From contig OX485807.1 in assembly GCA_950295325.1 (NCBI GenBank), positions 24,213,666-24,277,665 of the forward strand: a stretch of 64,000 nt of DNA. The letters run 5' to 3'. The DNA comes from Polytrichum commune. Taxonomy: Eukaryota > Streptophyta > Polytrichopsida > Polytrichales > Polytrichaceae. Numbering within the stretch: the first letter of the stretch is position 1; every line of letters begins with the position of its first letter. Positions 10,860-22,429 of this stretch are shown here, one piece after another. Both the position numbers and the translations under genes were made by a program. The notes beneath the pieces are model-generated. The model saw nothing but the letters and a program-made list of their open reading frames with translations, did no database searches and was not told where the DNA came from.

Positions 10860-13800
10860 AATCATGAGACCTAACCTCAAGTTGGGTGTCTATCATGTTA
10901 GCTTAGCTAATAAAGTTGGTTTGGGTGTAGTTGGTTTGTTATAGAGTAGAATTCATCCAAGGGTTTTTGGTAGCTGAGTTAAATGGTTTTGGTGTGGTTT
11001 TTAGGTGAGCTCAATATACAACCTACATACACAACTTCCACAAGCCTCACCAAGTCTTTGTGATATATTTGTATATTTAAGCACTCGAAACTTCAGTAAA
11101 TGCATTATCTCATATTAAGGAAATTTTATAATATAGTCTTATGTGACATTGATGGAAAAAAGGGTGAAGTATCTAGGTGCATTGAAGGGTTTCTGCAATG
11201 TGTATTTGAACCCAAAGCCTCAATAAAATGAAGGTCCAACTTGAAAAATGAATTGTAGAATATACATGGTCATTTTTGGGACATAATAAACTAGGAATGA
11301 GAGTACACAGTTAATGAGAGATGATTGACAAACAATGTTGCGCGGGAAATATTTTCCTCGTAATTTCTTTACCTAGTGTGATAGTCTTATTTATTGTCAA
11401 AAAAAATCTTACCATCTAATCATATAGATCCATTCATTTATGTTAACGATTGACAAATTTTGAACACAAAATTGGATCTTTTTGGATGTTCGTTCTTACA
11501 TCCACACCTAAATATGCACCACACAAATGTAGGTGAAGTGTAGGTGTTCACTCAAAATGAGTAACCAAAATAAGCATGCTTGCCTTATCCTTGGTTGATT
11601 CAAGGGATTCATGACAAAGAACATAACTAGCTTGCCACGTGAGTAGAACATCAAAATACGTCATCGATGGCAACACTCAACGAGATCATGGAGAAGAACA
11701 CCATTTGTGTCTGATTTTCCCAAACTTAAGGTAGTATAGCGTTCATCGGCGATTCCCCTTTTTAATAAAGTCTTGGCAAAGTCCACCGTGAGGGTACTAA
11801 AATGTGGTCATCTAAGTTATTGTAACTTAGTTGTCACGAGCCACAAGCCATTTCAAGATCCAAGAAACTTCCGCGTTGGATTACATGGTCAAAAAAGCAC
11901 ATGACAAGACCACAATGAAGCCAAGCATGCCCAAGCTTATGCCAAGTCTCTTCAAGAAACTCCTACGTCGAAGCTTCAAAGTCCATGTGTGTGTCAATAC
12001 TAGCAACTTTCATCGAAGTATGCACCTTGTGAAATTTTGAGTCCCAAATCACATGCATATTGTAATTCAAATTGTACATGAATGGGGATTGTTGAGAGGC
12101 TTGTAGCGGATTTACAATTCCATTCCATGGTGCAAAAAACTTTTTCGCCTGAAAGGACGGAGGAAGTTTTAAATTTACATATAAATGGGCACTAAGTAAA
12201 TCTTGATATATGCACACAATGAAGTTGTATACATATAGGTATATTGACATGTTCTATGATATACACTTTAACCTTTATACTATCATGCTTGTGGTGACCA
12301 AAGTGCACATGATATTAAAGAGGTTTGGAATGTTAACATGGATGTGTGATAATAGAGAATTGGTGTAGCACGTGGCATTATGGAATAACACATCGATTTC
12401 TGTTAAATAACATCTTCTATCAATTCGTGTGGGGATGAGTATGAGTGTGATACTCTATCATGTGTTTAGGTACTTAAAAAGAGAGTGTTGATGACAAGGT
12501 TGTCTCATCACAAAGGATTTCTTGATGCAAACTCTTTAATGAGCTAAGAAGTTGCCATATGCAACGTGGAGATAAATGTAGGCAGAAAAAAGACTCGCAG
12601 TAAATTTGTACCTTAGTGTTTTGTTGAGCAAGTAAGATTCATTGAAAACATGTATGTTTTTCTTTCTTTTTTTGGCACAAATTGAAAAAATCAATTGCAG
12701 AAAGAACCCAATTCATTGAAAACACGTCACAAATGAAGTAAGCATTTCAGTCCAGTATTTTATGGATCCTAAAGTGAGCGTTCTTTTGTATCTCGGCCCA
12801 AATTACATAGCTTCTTTAGAAGAGGAATAAATTGTTGGGAAACCTAGTATTGTTTGTTGCTCGTTGTTTATTGGTTGGTGTGCATACATTCATGTGTCCA
12901 AGTTTGATTTTGCACCCTTTCCGTGTTTGTATGCAATTTTACTCTTTTGAGTGCATTGTCTAGGTCTAATACTCCAAAACTGTGACCGATATTTTCCATC
13001 TCTTCCCAATTACCGAAACACTAATCGCAATCCTCACTCTAGGGACTGTGGAAGTAATCTACACTTTGCCTCCTCCTTTAGACCATCGTCGAATCGATTT
13101 GACATAGACCGAGTCTACATTGGATGTTGCCTACATAGTTACATTCAATGCATCCATGTTAACACTACAAAACTCCTTACTGTTCGTTATGTGCACTTTG
13201 GTTGCCACAAGTATGATATTACGGAGTTTAGAGTGTACACTGCAATGTCCAACTCATTTATTACATGCATTTGATGTAACAAAGGATGATATGTATGCAA
13301 GAGATTTCCAAGGTTGGTATATCTATTCATTTCATGATAAATAAATAAAACAAGGTTGTGGTGGCTTCCGAGCTATGCATACACGAAGGTGAAATTATTG
13401 TTTCCCACATTGTTGGAAATTACAAACTAAATATAGTATTTGTTAACTTAGTTATGTAAGTCGTTTTTAGGGTTATTAGTGTGGGTCCTCTCACTTGTTG
13501 AAACCCTTATCAAAACCACTAAAAGTCATAACATGTCTTAAAGGGGCCACAAATCCTAGATTAGGATAAATTAATCACAAAAGTTTATATTTTTCTCACC
13601 GAATTTGAACATAGTAGGTATCATGATAGCTGGGTATTCGTATCTGAGGTTGGGATCGATGAAGCATGGGTCAAATGGCAAGTGCAGGCTAGATTACATT
13701 TGCTTAAGGTTGGGCCCCGCCCTGGGCACACCTCCTACACTGCCAGCTCTGATCGACTTTGAAAATAAAGTTGCCCTTGCATTCTTGAAGGCCCCTTGTC

Positions 13801-14930
13801 CATATAACCCATATTGAGTGCACTTCATCTTCAAGGTTCAAAATCCAATATGGGTTTTCACTTTCATTGAGTAAATAAGCAACTGATTGGGATTTCGTTT
13901 TCTAAGTGAAACCGTCAATAAAGCATGTAATTAACTTGGACGTCAAAAATATTACAAAACCCTCATTAGTACTAAAGTTATACTTTTTGTGACTTACCAT
14001 TGAAAGGGTCTTTGTCATTCCAAAATCGAAGTCACCAAAAAATTCCTACAAATTATAGAATTTGTATGAAATCACCAACTTTGGGATGTATATGTAGAAA
14101 TTTCAATGAAAATGTGTACAATCGTGATATCCTCCATGTGTGGCTTCGTCACTCCACTTTTCTGTTCCAATGCAATTCTCTTAAAAAAAAATCCCTCTTG
14201 AACACAAATATACCAAAGTGAATATCTTGAATCCAAATATCTAAGGACTTCAAAAATATTGAATGACTTCATTAGGATGAATCAATCACAAATTCTAGTT
14301 TTTATAGGCCCAACTTGGAGATGGCACCTATAAATTTGGGAATCCATAGCCCATGTTGGGATTGATCAAACATAATGCAGACCTAATCAATCATATACAT
14401 AAAACGAGCCTAACACTATGTACCATTGTCTTACATTTGAAGTCCCCAATATACAATGCATGTAGCATATGGTGTTGGTTTTAAGTTCAATGTTGATTTT
14501 GGGTATACGTACCTTAGGTGAAGTGGTGAATGTTCTTAGATTTGTTAATGAATTTCTAAAAGGTTCGGATACTCACAACTAGTACTAACCAATGGATAAG
14601 GATATATTTACATTAAGATAAAGGTATGAGAAACTTGGGGTGGAACACACCCCTTTCTTTACCTTTGGACTCAACATTGGGCCCAAGCTTGAAGTTTGAT
14701 AATTCAAATTAGGCGGGGGACTTTGGCAGGAAAGTGGTGCAACGATAGCGCCACTTCATTTCCTCTTACTTTGGACTTAGGCCTTGGTGTAAACTCCCTA
14801 GGTCCATGATTGCACTATTGGATTATGAGATGAAATTTTACTCTTAACCAACATGATTGCATGATCTTGGAGTTTATATTGTCTTGGACCCTCATTTAAG
14901 GTAAACATGTGTTAACCATTAAATGTTACA
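10860..14930. other. No gene recognised
   Basis: About 4 kb without a supportable gene or a clearly bounded element. Frames of 60-107 codons (for example 12951-13274) overlap each other in several phases and lack motifs. The phrase 'gttaacactacaaaactcctta' near 13156 recurs near 54613, so part of 12.95-13.25 kb belongs to an unresolved dispersed repeat. Confidence 0.4.
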
Positions 14931-14934
14931 TGCT

Positions 14935-15185
14935 ATGCACTCACTTCCCCTAGGTTGCGAAACATGCAATTAGTGTGGGATGACCACCAATTTCAAATCA
15001 TGTGCGTCGCCATCTTTCTCATAATTTTTAAAGCTCGTATGAAAATGTTATCCATCGTCAAAGTGATATTTCCCAGGGACATTAAATAGTCATACAAGTC
15101 TCCTCGATAGTACAGACTATTGAGCTTAGAAAGGTTGCCATATTTTGAACATGTAGCTCGATCTATTTTAAACACATGTCTTAGA
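14935..15185 (+). repeat. Family C dispersed repeat, partial
   Basis: Carries 'cttcccctagg', 'gaaacatgcaattag', 'tttctcataattttt' and 'ttttaaacacatgtct' in family C order. It is truncated at its 3' end and followed almost at once by a second copy. Confidence 0.65.
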
Positions 15186-15204
15186 AAAACTGATCATGAA
15201 TAGG

Positions 15205-15650
15205 CTCACTTTAGGAAAATTGGCATGAAATGGTTACTTTATCCAACTAGCCCACTTCTCCTCGAATATGATCCATACATTTAGTACAAAATGGTTAGCA
15301 ATTCCAAATTGAGGCCGTAGCCATTTCCCTCATAATTCGTTATCAAAGTCAAGATTCTTATGCTCATCAAACAATCATACATGTTCCCTCGATTCTATCA
15401 ACTATTGAGCTTAAAATAGTTATCATATTTTGAACACATGTCCAAATCTCTTTTAAACATGTATATTGGGTTTATGTTCTTGAAGCCACCTCTAACCATC
15501 CCACTTGAATATAGGTGTCCGAATTTCTTCGAAACACATGTATCTTTGGTTTCCGTTCTTGAAGCCACATCTAATCACATAGCACTCAAATATAAGTGTC
15601 CAATTAAGATACACAAGAAACCGAATTAGACATATCTACCTTACCTTACC
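15205..15650 (+). repeat. Family C dispersed repeat
   Basis: A long copy running from 'aatggttactttatccaactagcccacttctcc' anchors to 'acatatctaccttaccttac'. The 3' third is partly duplicated ('gtttatgttcttgaagccac...' then 'ggtttccgttcttgaagccac...'). The end abuts the family A element that begins at 15659. Confidence 0.7.
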
Positions 15651-15658
15651 TTACTTTA

Positions 15659-16222
15659 GGGATTATTTACACCATGGACCATGAAGTCGTCCGAAGGCCC
15701 TATAAAATATGCAATTGGTTGTTGAACTCATCCCGGGACCACTTCGGTTTACACTAAGGAAAAAAAATGTCAAAGTGATCATGGAATTTGAGATCCCCAA
15801 AAGACATATTTTAAGGCCTACATTATCCACTGACATGGTCCAACATGTTTTGCAGTGGGAGAGGCAAAATAGGTGCTATGGTAGAAAAAAAGGCAAGGGC
15901 CCACGGCATATAACCAATGTTGTTATAATCAAATTTTAATGAAATTTTTTTGGGGGAAAGAGAAGATGAAGACAAGAGAAGACAAGAGAATGGTCAAACT
16001 TGATTATTTTCTCGGAAATTGCCTTTTTTTAAGGCATACATTAAAAAAAGATCACCACATCCAATTATTAGTACATACATGGTCATTCCTCTTAACCCAC
16101 ATTCGGTTTACACTTAAGTGAGGGGCCGAAAGACTTTGTAAATTGATATCTTAGAAAACCGGACCATGGGAAAAGGCCAACTTGCATGGTCCGACTTCAT
16201 GGTCCATGGTGTGGACCGGCCC
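15659..16222. mobile_element. Family A MITE, older copy, 564 bp
   Basis: Ends pair as inverted repeats: 'tttacaccatggaccatgaa' on the left against 'ttcatggtccatggtgtgga' on the right. It has the same length as the 1.5-kb copy. Flanks are TTA (15656-15658, reading CTTTA) on the left and TCA on the right, so the target duplication has decayed. Several substitutions separate the two ends, unlike the perfect ends at 1517 and 56544. Confidence 0.75.
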
Positions 16223-16799
16223 TCAAACCCACCTTTATATCCATTAAGAAGAAGTCCCCGTGATATTGATTGGGAACGGTCTTCGAACTCGAGATCTGAC
16301 ATTGGCCTTATTTGGGCACCGTCCAAACACTACACACGTAAAGCTAATTAAGTACTTTTTCACGATCTAAGCTATGATCCCCAAGATACATCCAACTGCC
16401 AAAGTGTGTCCCATGGGGTGTGGGAATCGGCGGCTAAGGCTTAGTAATTAAGTGGTTTTATTGGTACAAATTGGCTACATGACGGAAACAAGAGCCACTA
16501 GGTGGGTTAGTTAACTTAGTCGTAGGCTCACAATATGGGTGCTTCCAAAAGTTGCTTTGTTGCAATTTTGCGGACAATATATAGCAAAACGTAAATCGAA
16601 CTTGTTGCTTGTCACTTGTTGCCCATGTTGGCACTTTCTTGCAACCGGAATGCCATCCAACTTCTTTTCTTTTCTCTTTCTTTTCATTTGAAGTGTGTAT
16701 ATTACATTCACTCTAGAATAGCCAACGTTAGGCAATTTGACGTGAATCTGAGACCGTTGGCCTTACCATGTTCAAGAATCTTCTGGGTCCATGATAGGG

Positions 16800-16955
16800 T
16801 TTACTGCCTACCTTGCAAGGGGTGGGCTCTTGGCTTCCTATCTACCTAGCTAGTTTTTTCCCGTCAAGTAGAGAAAAGATTTCATAGTGGGAATCGAACC
16901 GCCAACCACTTCATTCGGAAGTGGGTACATCTCCACTATCACCCGGTAGGTTAGG
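16800..16955 (-). mobile_element. tRNA-derived SINE head with Pol III A and B boxes
   Basis: On the minus strand a TAGTGGAGATG A box (16928-16938) matches TRGYNNARNNG at every position. A GGTTCGATTCC B box (16890-16900) matches GGTTCGANTCC exactly. Between them CCACTT/AAGTGG can form a 6-bp anticodon-like stem with a 7-base loop. No proper acceptor stem is visible, so this is a tRNA-derived promoter and not a tRNA gene. The downstream 'ctatgaaatcttttctctacttgacgg' is shared with the SINE insert at 3237-3353. The 3' limit is uncertain. Confidence 0.6.
16890..16938 (-). promoter_or_regulatory. Internal Pol III promoter (A and B boxes)
   Basis: A box at 16928-16938 and B box at 16890-16900, both matching consensus, about 27 bp apart. 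This is the arrangement of a type 2 Pol III promoter inside a SINE or tRNA pseudogene. Confidence 0.55.
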
Positions 16956-17683
16956 GTGGTCTCGGATCGACATTCACTTTATGTTTTGTGCATACAACAT
17001 CATTGTAGCGAATATTCTGGTTACTCAAATCATCTTCGGATCAAACTCTATGTGAGTTGGTGAAAAGGTGAGATTGGAGGAATATTTGTAAAGTCGTCAA
17101 ATCAACTAAAAGCCTATATGAACTTGCTGAAATAGTGGTCTAAAATAAATGGACTGTATGAAATTATCAATTTTTCGACTTGTCATACTATATTGATGGG
17201 CCAAGCTAACCTTACATAGGGTGATGTACATGTCCCCATGGGCAAGACCCTATTTCATATCTTAATGTTCTCTAAAAGCTTTGTAAAATTGAAAGAGGAA
17301 ATTTCAAATTAAAAAAAAAAATCACCCAACTACAAAGATAGGCTTCTAATACAAGACAATCTAACATTTTTTTTTTAAGGAGAGTCTCAAATCGCACCAA
17401 ACTCCTAGTTAGTGTTGTTTAGTCCCTCTTCGAGAGACCGTGCGGACAAAGTTATTGTGACTTAGAAATTGTTGGCGGCTTTAGGGATCGGCGGGGGATG
17501 GTTAGGTATTCTTTTGGGTACAAATTAGTTTGATAGGATCATCGTCACACTTCCACCGGTCACTTTAAATGTGAGAGAGTGGCCAAAAGCATAACTTGAA
17601 TTAAAGTTGTTGCTTGTCACTTGTTGCCCAAGTTGGCACTTTCTTGCAACCAAAATGCCACCTAACTTCTTACCTTTTACTTG

Positions 17684-18078
17684 TAAGGTAGATGGGTCTT
17701 CAATGGTTGCTTCTTAATTTTTTTTAATTTTTTTTTAACTAGCCCGCTTCTTCTACGGTGTGAAAGACACTATTAGTACGAGATGGTTAACGAATCTATA
17801 TCAAGGTCGTAGTCACTTTCCTAATAATTTTTGGATCTCGTATGAATATTTGATTCGTTATCAAAGTGAAGATACTTGCTTTATTTTTAATCATACTTGC
17901 GCTCATTAAAAATAGGTCCCTCCAAATTATGTTGACTACTAAACCTATATGGTTATCATATTTCGATCATGCTATCCAATCTCTTTTCAACACACTTGTG
18001 GTTTCTATCCGTTCCTTGGAGCCACACCAATCTACATGCCACTCAAATATAGGTGTGTGATTATGATAAGTAAGTGAA
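17684..18078 (+). repeat. Family C dispersed repeat, near full length
   Basis: Begins 'gtaaggtagatgggtcttcaatgg' and ends 'gattatgataagtaagtgaatcaa'. Internal anchors are AACTAGCCCGCTTCT, 'cgtatgaat', 'tatcaaagtgaag' and 'cactcaaatataggtg'. It helps define the ~390-bp consensus, whose ends (TAAGGTAGAYGKG type) appear to form a short inverted repeat. Confidence 0.75.
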
Positions 18079-18457
18079 TCAAGCTCTCGATCTCCCCACT
18101 CAACCCTAGTGAGGGGGTTTTTGTGCTTCTAGGACTTTTAGTTAGTTGCCTTCCACATTTTTTGCATTGATATCACCTCCACGCCTACATGAAGTATGAT
18201 GCGGCTGTGTCAATATTGCCAATATTAAGCCCAAATTTACCCAACCACTTCAAGTAGATATGACAACCTCCTAGTGTTTTGTAGCTACTTGTTAAGTGGG
18301 AAAGTATGTCATGATTGACCCAATGACTTCCATAGAGGGTTCCATCTAAGAATTGCCCATGCAAAACCATTAACAAATAACCACATCTACAACAAACACA
18401 AAAAGAAACTTAATGGCAACGTTTCTTAGGTCTTGAATGATTACTTTTTTTCCAATT

Positions 18458-18836
18458 TAAGGCAGACGGATTTTAAAGGGTTACTTCTTTTGACTAGTCC
18501 ACTTCTCCTAAGATATGAAACACATGATTAGTACAAGTTGGTTGGCGAATTCAAATCAAGGTTGTAGCTACTTTTTCATAATTTTTTCAGCTTATATGAT
18601 TATCTTCTATTCATTATCAATGTGAAGTTCCTCATGCTCATCAAGTGGCCATATAGGTGGACCACCAATTATGCTCACTAATAAGTCTAAAATGATTATC
18701 ATGTGTAGAGCACATAGTCTAGTTTTGTAGAAACACATGTTGTTTTTGGTATCCATTTTTGGAGCCAAAAACTAACCATTTACCATAAAAAGACATAAGT
18801 GTCAATTAAGATAAGTAACCATATTAGGCACATCTA
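18458..18836 (+). repeat. Family C dispersed repeat, near full length
   Basis: Starts 'taaggcagacggattttaaagggttactt', with core 'gactagtccacttctcc', and ends 'attaagataagtaaccatattaggcacatct'. About 380 bp from the 17.7-kb copy and in the same orientation, but clearly diverged from it. Confidence 0.75.
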
Positions 18837-19114
18837 AACGAGGGGATGAAGTTTTAGGTACAAGCATGTAAGAATGCATGCAAATATGCAAAGATATGTT
18901 TAGTGACATGGCGGCTTCTTGGAATAAAACCCTCATCACATGGGATGCAACATTCAAATTATAGAACCTCCGAGGCTTGGGAATTGGTTCATTGCACTTG
19001 CAGTGTGAACTTGCACTTTGGAAAAGTGGTTCAATTTTTAGAGCAAATATGACAAGTTTTAAATAGGGTTTGAGCGGAGGAGGGGCTTTAGACATGTCCA
19101 CCTAATTAGTGCAA

Positions 19115-19117
<3 letters not shown>

Positions 19118-19156
<39 letters not shown>
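19118..19156. repeat. (TA)n microsatellite
   Basis: About 39 bp of uninterrupted TA dinucleotides. Confidence 0.95.
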
Positions 19157-19159
<3 letters not shown>

Positions 19160-19725
19160 TGTGTGTACAATGTACTCTACATTGTGACATGAAAATTATG
19201 ATGCATCACACATACATGCATAGCATGAAAACCAAAGTGATTGTTTAGAATTTTAGCACGAATTGAAACAATAAAAGAAGTGTACATTTATTCTTAAAGT
19301 GCCAAGATCTTCGAATGTGTGTGGTGTGGCACATGACAATTCATTGCACACTTTTTGCATCCTCATGGTTCCCATATACACAACCATGTTGTGAAAGTTG
19401 CCAATGGGATCTAAGGTAGACGTGTAGACGTGTCAACATCCATTTCAAACACCTACTTTTGCATGCAAAATGTCTCAATTATCTCCGCTTACAAACACTT
19501 ATGTTATTATTTTTCGTGTTAATCACACAATGTCTCATTGATCGGGGTAGCTAAAATATCAATGCTCAACATTCGTCTGACAACCAACCACTTAAGACAC
19601 ACCAATGTAACCACCTAAGAGGATCACTTGCATGCTCTTTGTAATTTAGTCAAAACTTGAAGTTTAGTCGTTTGATGTCATTCTTGTAGCATTGAATTTG
19701 TAAATGAATTGTTACTTTACAAAGG

Positions 19726-19851
19726 GTTGATTTACACCCACGACCATGACCAAGAGAAATCCACATCACTTTTACGTAGCCTTGATCACGGGATACTATG
19801 TAAAGCGGATTTAGAACATGACATACTTTTTTTAATGGGAATAAATAAATA

Positions 19852-19887
<36 letters not shown>

Positions 19888-20205
19888 CCATATGTGTGCA
19901 CATATATGTATACATACATATACATATACATATATTTTATTTTATTTTTATAGTCATCTTCATCTTCTAATGGGACAACCTATTTGCGTTCTCTTGTGAC
20001 AAAATTTGGGTGACCACCAAGCATTATACATGTTTGAACATGGAAGATTTCATGTCAATTTCTCACCATCTTTCATTTTGTTGACATGGTCACACTTATT
20101 TTTTGACGCCCTTGTGTAAAGCAAAATGGGACCGTCACTAATTTCCCAACAATTATTGAATTTAGAAAATGGCGGTCATAGTGATTGGTCACCAACGTGA
20201 ACAAA
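19726..20205. mobile_element. Family A element, degenerate
   Basis: The left end reads 'gggttgatttacacccacgaccatgacc'-like sequence. The right part ('gtgtaaagcaaaatgggacc', 'ggcggtcatagtgattggtc') parallels the right part of the 1517-2080 element. The inner region contains an (AT)n(TG)n tract at 19854-19888. Ends are too diverged for a confident target duplication. Confidence 0.55.
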
Positions 20206-20325
20206 CATTACAAAATCATAGATTAATTGCACACAAAAAGAAGCCAAATCTCATGGAAGTGCCCATACTATGCTTGTGTACCTTATTTACCAAGTAATTG
20301 GCAAGATGAAGTGGATGACAAAATG

Positions 20326-20932
20326 AATGAATCTATGGTAGTTAATGTCACGTACAATATTTGTGAAGGGCCTAAACTAGGCACTTAAAGGTTTCAAATT
20401 GTCACGTCCGCTACGTGCTAGTATGATACTATTCGTAAACGTAAGTAACATATCTAATTGATCAGTTATTTACATTACGACATTTAGTGTAGCACATTGG
20501 GATACTTGAGATAATGTTTATGTGTTTTGGTATGCAAGGCAAAATATTGTTGAGCATACTAATGGCAAATACTAATGCCAAGTGTCATTTGTGTACATAT
20601 TTTGGGGTTAGTATCCATGTAGACTGCCCTCGCCCACTATATACTAGTGGAAATGTAGATTCCTCCATGTGAAATCTAGATTTCCACTAGAATCTAGTGG
20701 GTAAGTGGCCTAAATGGAAACTAACCCTTAAGTCAAATTGTAGACCATTGTTACAGAGAAGGATAGATCTCATAACACTATTGAACATACCCATGCCAAT
20801 ATTTGAGGAAGCGCACTTGGACGTCAAGTTCATTAGGTCAGATTAATGATGAAGTTGCCAATCTTTCATGTAACCTAACGTATAAGATAAGTGACGCTAT
20901 TACACATGTGACACTACATACCATAAACGGTT
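20326..20932 (+). mobile_element. Family D element carrying a nested MITE
   Basis: The right end '...gtgacactacataccataaacggtt' is followed by TA, and the left end 'tatggtagttaatgtcacgtac' is its imperfect inverted match. The interior is collinear with 27018-27474 and, inverted, with 25593-26128 and 29308-29846 (anchors 'gggcctaaacta', 'cattgggatacttga', 'gttgagcat', 'aagttgcc/aagttgttgatca'). A ~123-bp foldback insert interrupts it at 20604-20727. Without that insert the copy is about 484 bp. Confidence 0.7.
20604..20727. mobile_element. Foldback MITE nested in a family D copy
   Basis: Nearly the whole insert is an inverted repeat: GGGGTTAGTATCCATGTAG on the left against CTAAATGGAAACTAACCC on the right, with inner arms 'actagtggaaatgtagatt' / 'aatctagatttccactagaa'. 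It interrupts the stretch that links 'gtgtcatttgtgtacat' to 'ttgtagaccattgt' in the uninterrupted 27-kb copy. Confidence 0.7.
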
Positions 20933-21794
20933 TAGTGGTTCATTCCAACCATCCAATTACGATTGAAGTCAAGAGATTAAAACACACATGTGTTTTGGGT
21001 TAAACACACATGCGGTTCGGGTAACTTAAAACACGTACAATAATATCTCTTTGTTGACAAGCAATGGATGTATTTGGACTTTGGTAACTCCGTCCGTTAG
21101 TCCCCAGGCTTTTTCTTTCCATGATTGGATTGACCACTTCTAAAAGGGAGATAAAGAAGAAGACGTAGGGGAAAAGTAAATAAAAAAAGTAAATAAGATG
21201 GCCTTAATATCAGTGCATTGGGCCTTAAAGTCATCACACTCGAATTTCCTAAAAGGACTCACCCACCCATCCCCCGCTGCCAAGTGTCATGAAACCACAA
21301 GTGACCCTATCGACAAGGGTTAGAATAGCCCTTACTTTGCCTGGGTGCATGCCAAGGTCGTCTTAGAACTTCTACACCACCCAAGCTTGTCTTTGAAGCC
21401 ATTGAGCTCATTATCACCAACATCCTTTTTCAAAAGGGGCCACGATCGGAAATAGGCTTCGTCGATTAACTTTGGGACCACTCAACAAATATTTTCTTTT
21501 TCTTCTTCTTTTGGCCATTGATTTATTGAACCATGCGGATCACATGGAGGGAGTGTCGTTTACATTTGAATTGAAACCGACACGTTGATAGTTGTATGTG
21601 GTGAGTAAGGAAATTAATTCCCATGTAGGTCAGTCATCGCAACACCCATACTAGGGCCACACCAGGCCTCCAACCAGGTTCGGCCAGCCACTTCAGCCAG
21701 GCGGGCTGAACTTGGCTGTGGGTCCGGCGTGACTCTGTTTCACAGCCATGAAGATGTGTGTCCCTGGTTCGAATTTTTTTTAAGCCTGCCCTAG

Positions 21795-22015
21795 TGATCG
21801 GGGAGATTTTTGGGCATAACCGGTTGAGATCCTAGTGTTTGCAAGTCCGACCGGTTACATGTTCACATCCTCCGGCTTTCCTTCATTAAATCAGGGTATA
21901 TTCTATAAATTCCACTAAAATGATCGGTAATTTTCTTGCAGTCTTGAACATCAACCGGTTATTTCTCAAACTCAACCGGTTCATCTGTAACTAACTGCCG
22001 GTTCCTCCCCGATCA
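21795..22015 (+). mobile_element. Family B MITE, best copy, 221 bp
   Basis: Perfect 11-bp inverted ends TGATCGGGGAG / CTCCCCGATCA, flanked by TAG on both sides (21792-21794 and 22016-22018). It contains several AACCGG/ACCGGTT motifs: 'ataaccggttgag', 'cgaccggttac', 'caaccggttattt', 'caaccggttcat' and 'ctgccggttcc'. It is too small to encode protein. The 3-bp target suggests a PIF/Harbinger-type element, but the superfamily is not certain. Confidence 0.8.
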
Positions 22016-22090
22016 TAGGCCTGCCCCTAATGTTTGAATTAGTTGCAATTGTTTATTTAATTATGTACCTCAACAACCAAGGTCACTAAA

Positions 22091-22200
22091 GGAATATACC
22101 CCAATTTAATGAAGGAAAACCGGGGGATATCAACATGTAACCGGTTGGACTTGCAAGCACTAGGATCTCAATCGGTTATGCCCTAAAATCTCCTCGATCA
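22091..22200 (-). mobile_element. Family B MITE, truncated
   Basis: The left half of family B in reverse orientation: from 'gaatataccccaatttaatga' through 'aaccggttggacttgcaagcac' to the end 'tcctcgatca'. It lies 75 bp from the complete copy, so the pair forms an imperfect inverted duplication. Confidence 0.7.
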
Positions 22201-22429
22201 CTGGGAGGATCAGCGGAATGGAAGTCGGTGGGGCTGCTCCATGGCTCCAGCCGGGCAGATTGGCTGGTGGTTGGTTGCAGTCCCACCCCCCTCCCCCAGC
22301 CACCCCAACCATATTGGTAAGCCGGAAAAGTGCCCCTGGGGCCCTGCCTGGAAACCAGGGCTGATGCTTTTCAGCCGCTAGACCGGCTGGGGCTCCGGTG
22401 TGGCCTGGTATCATATTGATATGTGCAAT

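Larger units (their letters stand above)
16615..17680 (+). repeat. Spaced direct repeat pair
   Basis: 16610-16680 and 17605-17675 share 'gttgcttgtcacttgttgccc', 'gttggcactttcttgcaacc' and 'aatgcca'. Looser similarity extends upstream ('ggtacaaatt', 'ttggcggct' type). This is either a ~1-kb segmental duplication or two copies of an unresolved element. The tRNA-like SINE head lies between them. Confidence 0.5.
21640..22420. other. GC-rich patch containing two opposed family B copies
   Basis: The sequence around 21645-21790 and 22200-22420 is much richer in G and C than its surroundings. The two parts share loosely inverted phrases ('gccacaccaggcc' against 'ggtgtggcctggt'; 'agccggctggg' type). 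Between them lie family B copies in opposite orientations. The 113-codon minus frame at 22160-22501 crosses these repeats and is not a convincing gene. Confidence 0.4.

Noticed and set aside
16860-16955. Functional tRNA gene on the minus strand
   Set aside because: A and B boxes and an anticodon-like stem are present, but I could not form a 7-bp acceptor stem, and the same head appears in a SINE insert at 3.2 kb.
21700-21790. tRNA- or SINE-like sequence with GGTTCGAATT
   Set aside because: The B-box-like word deviates at its 3' end, the A box has mismatches, and no second copy with the same junctions was found in the window.
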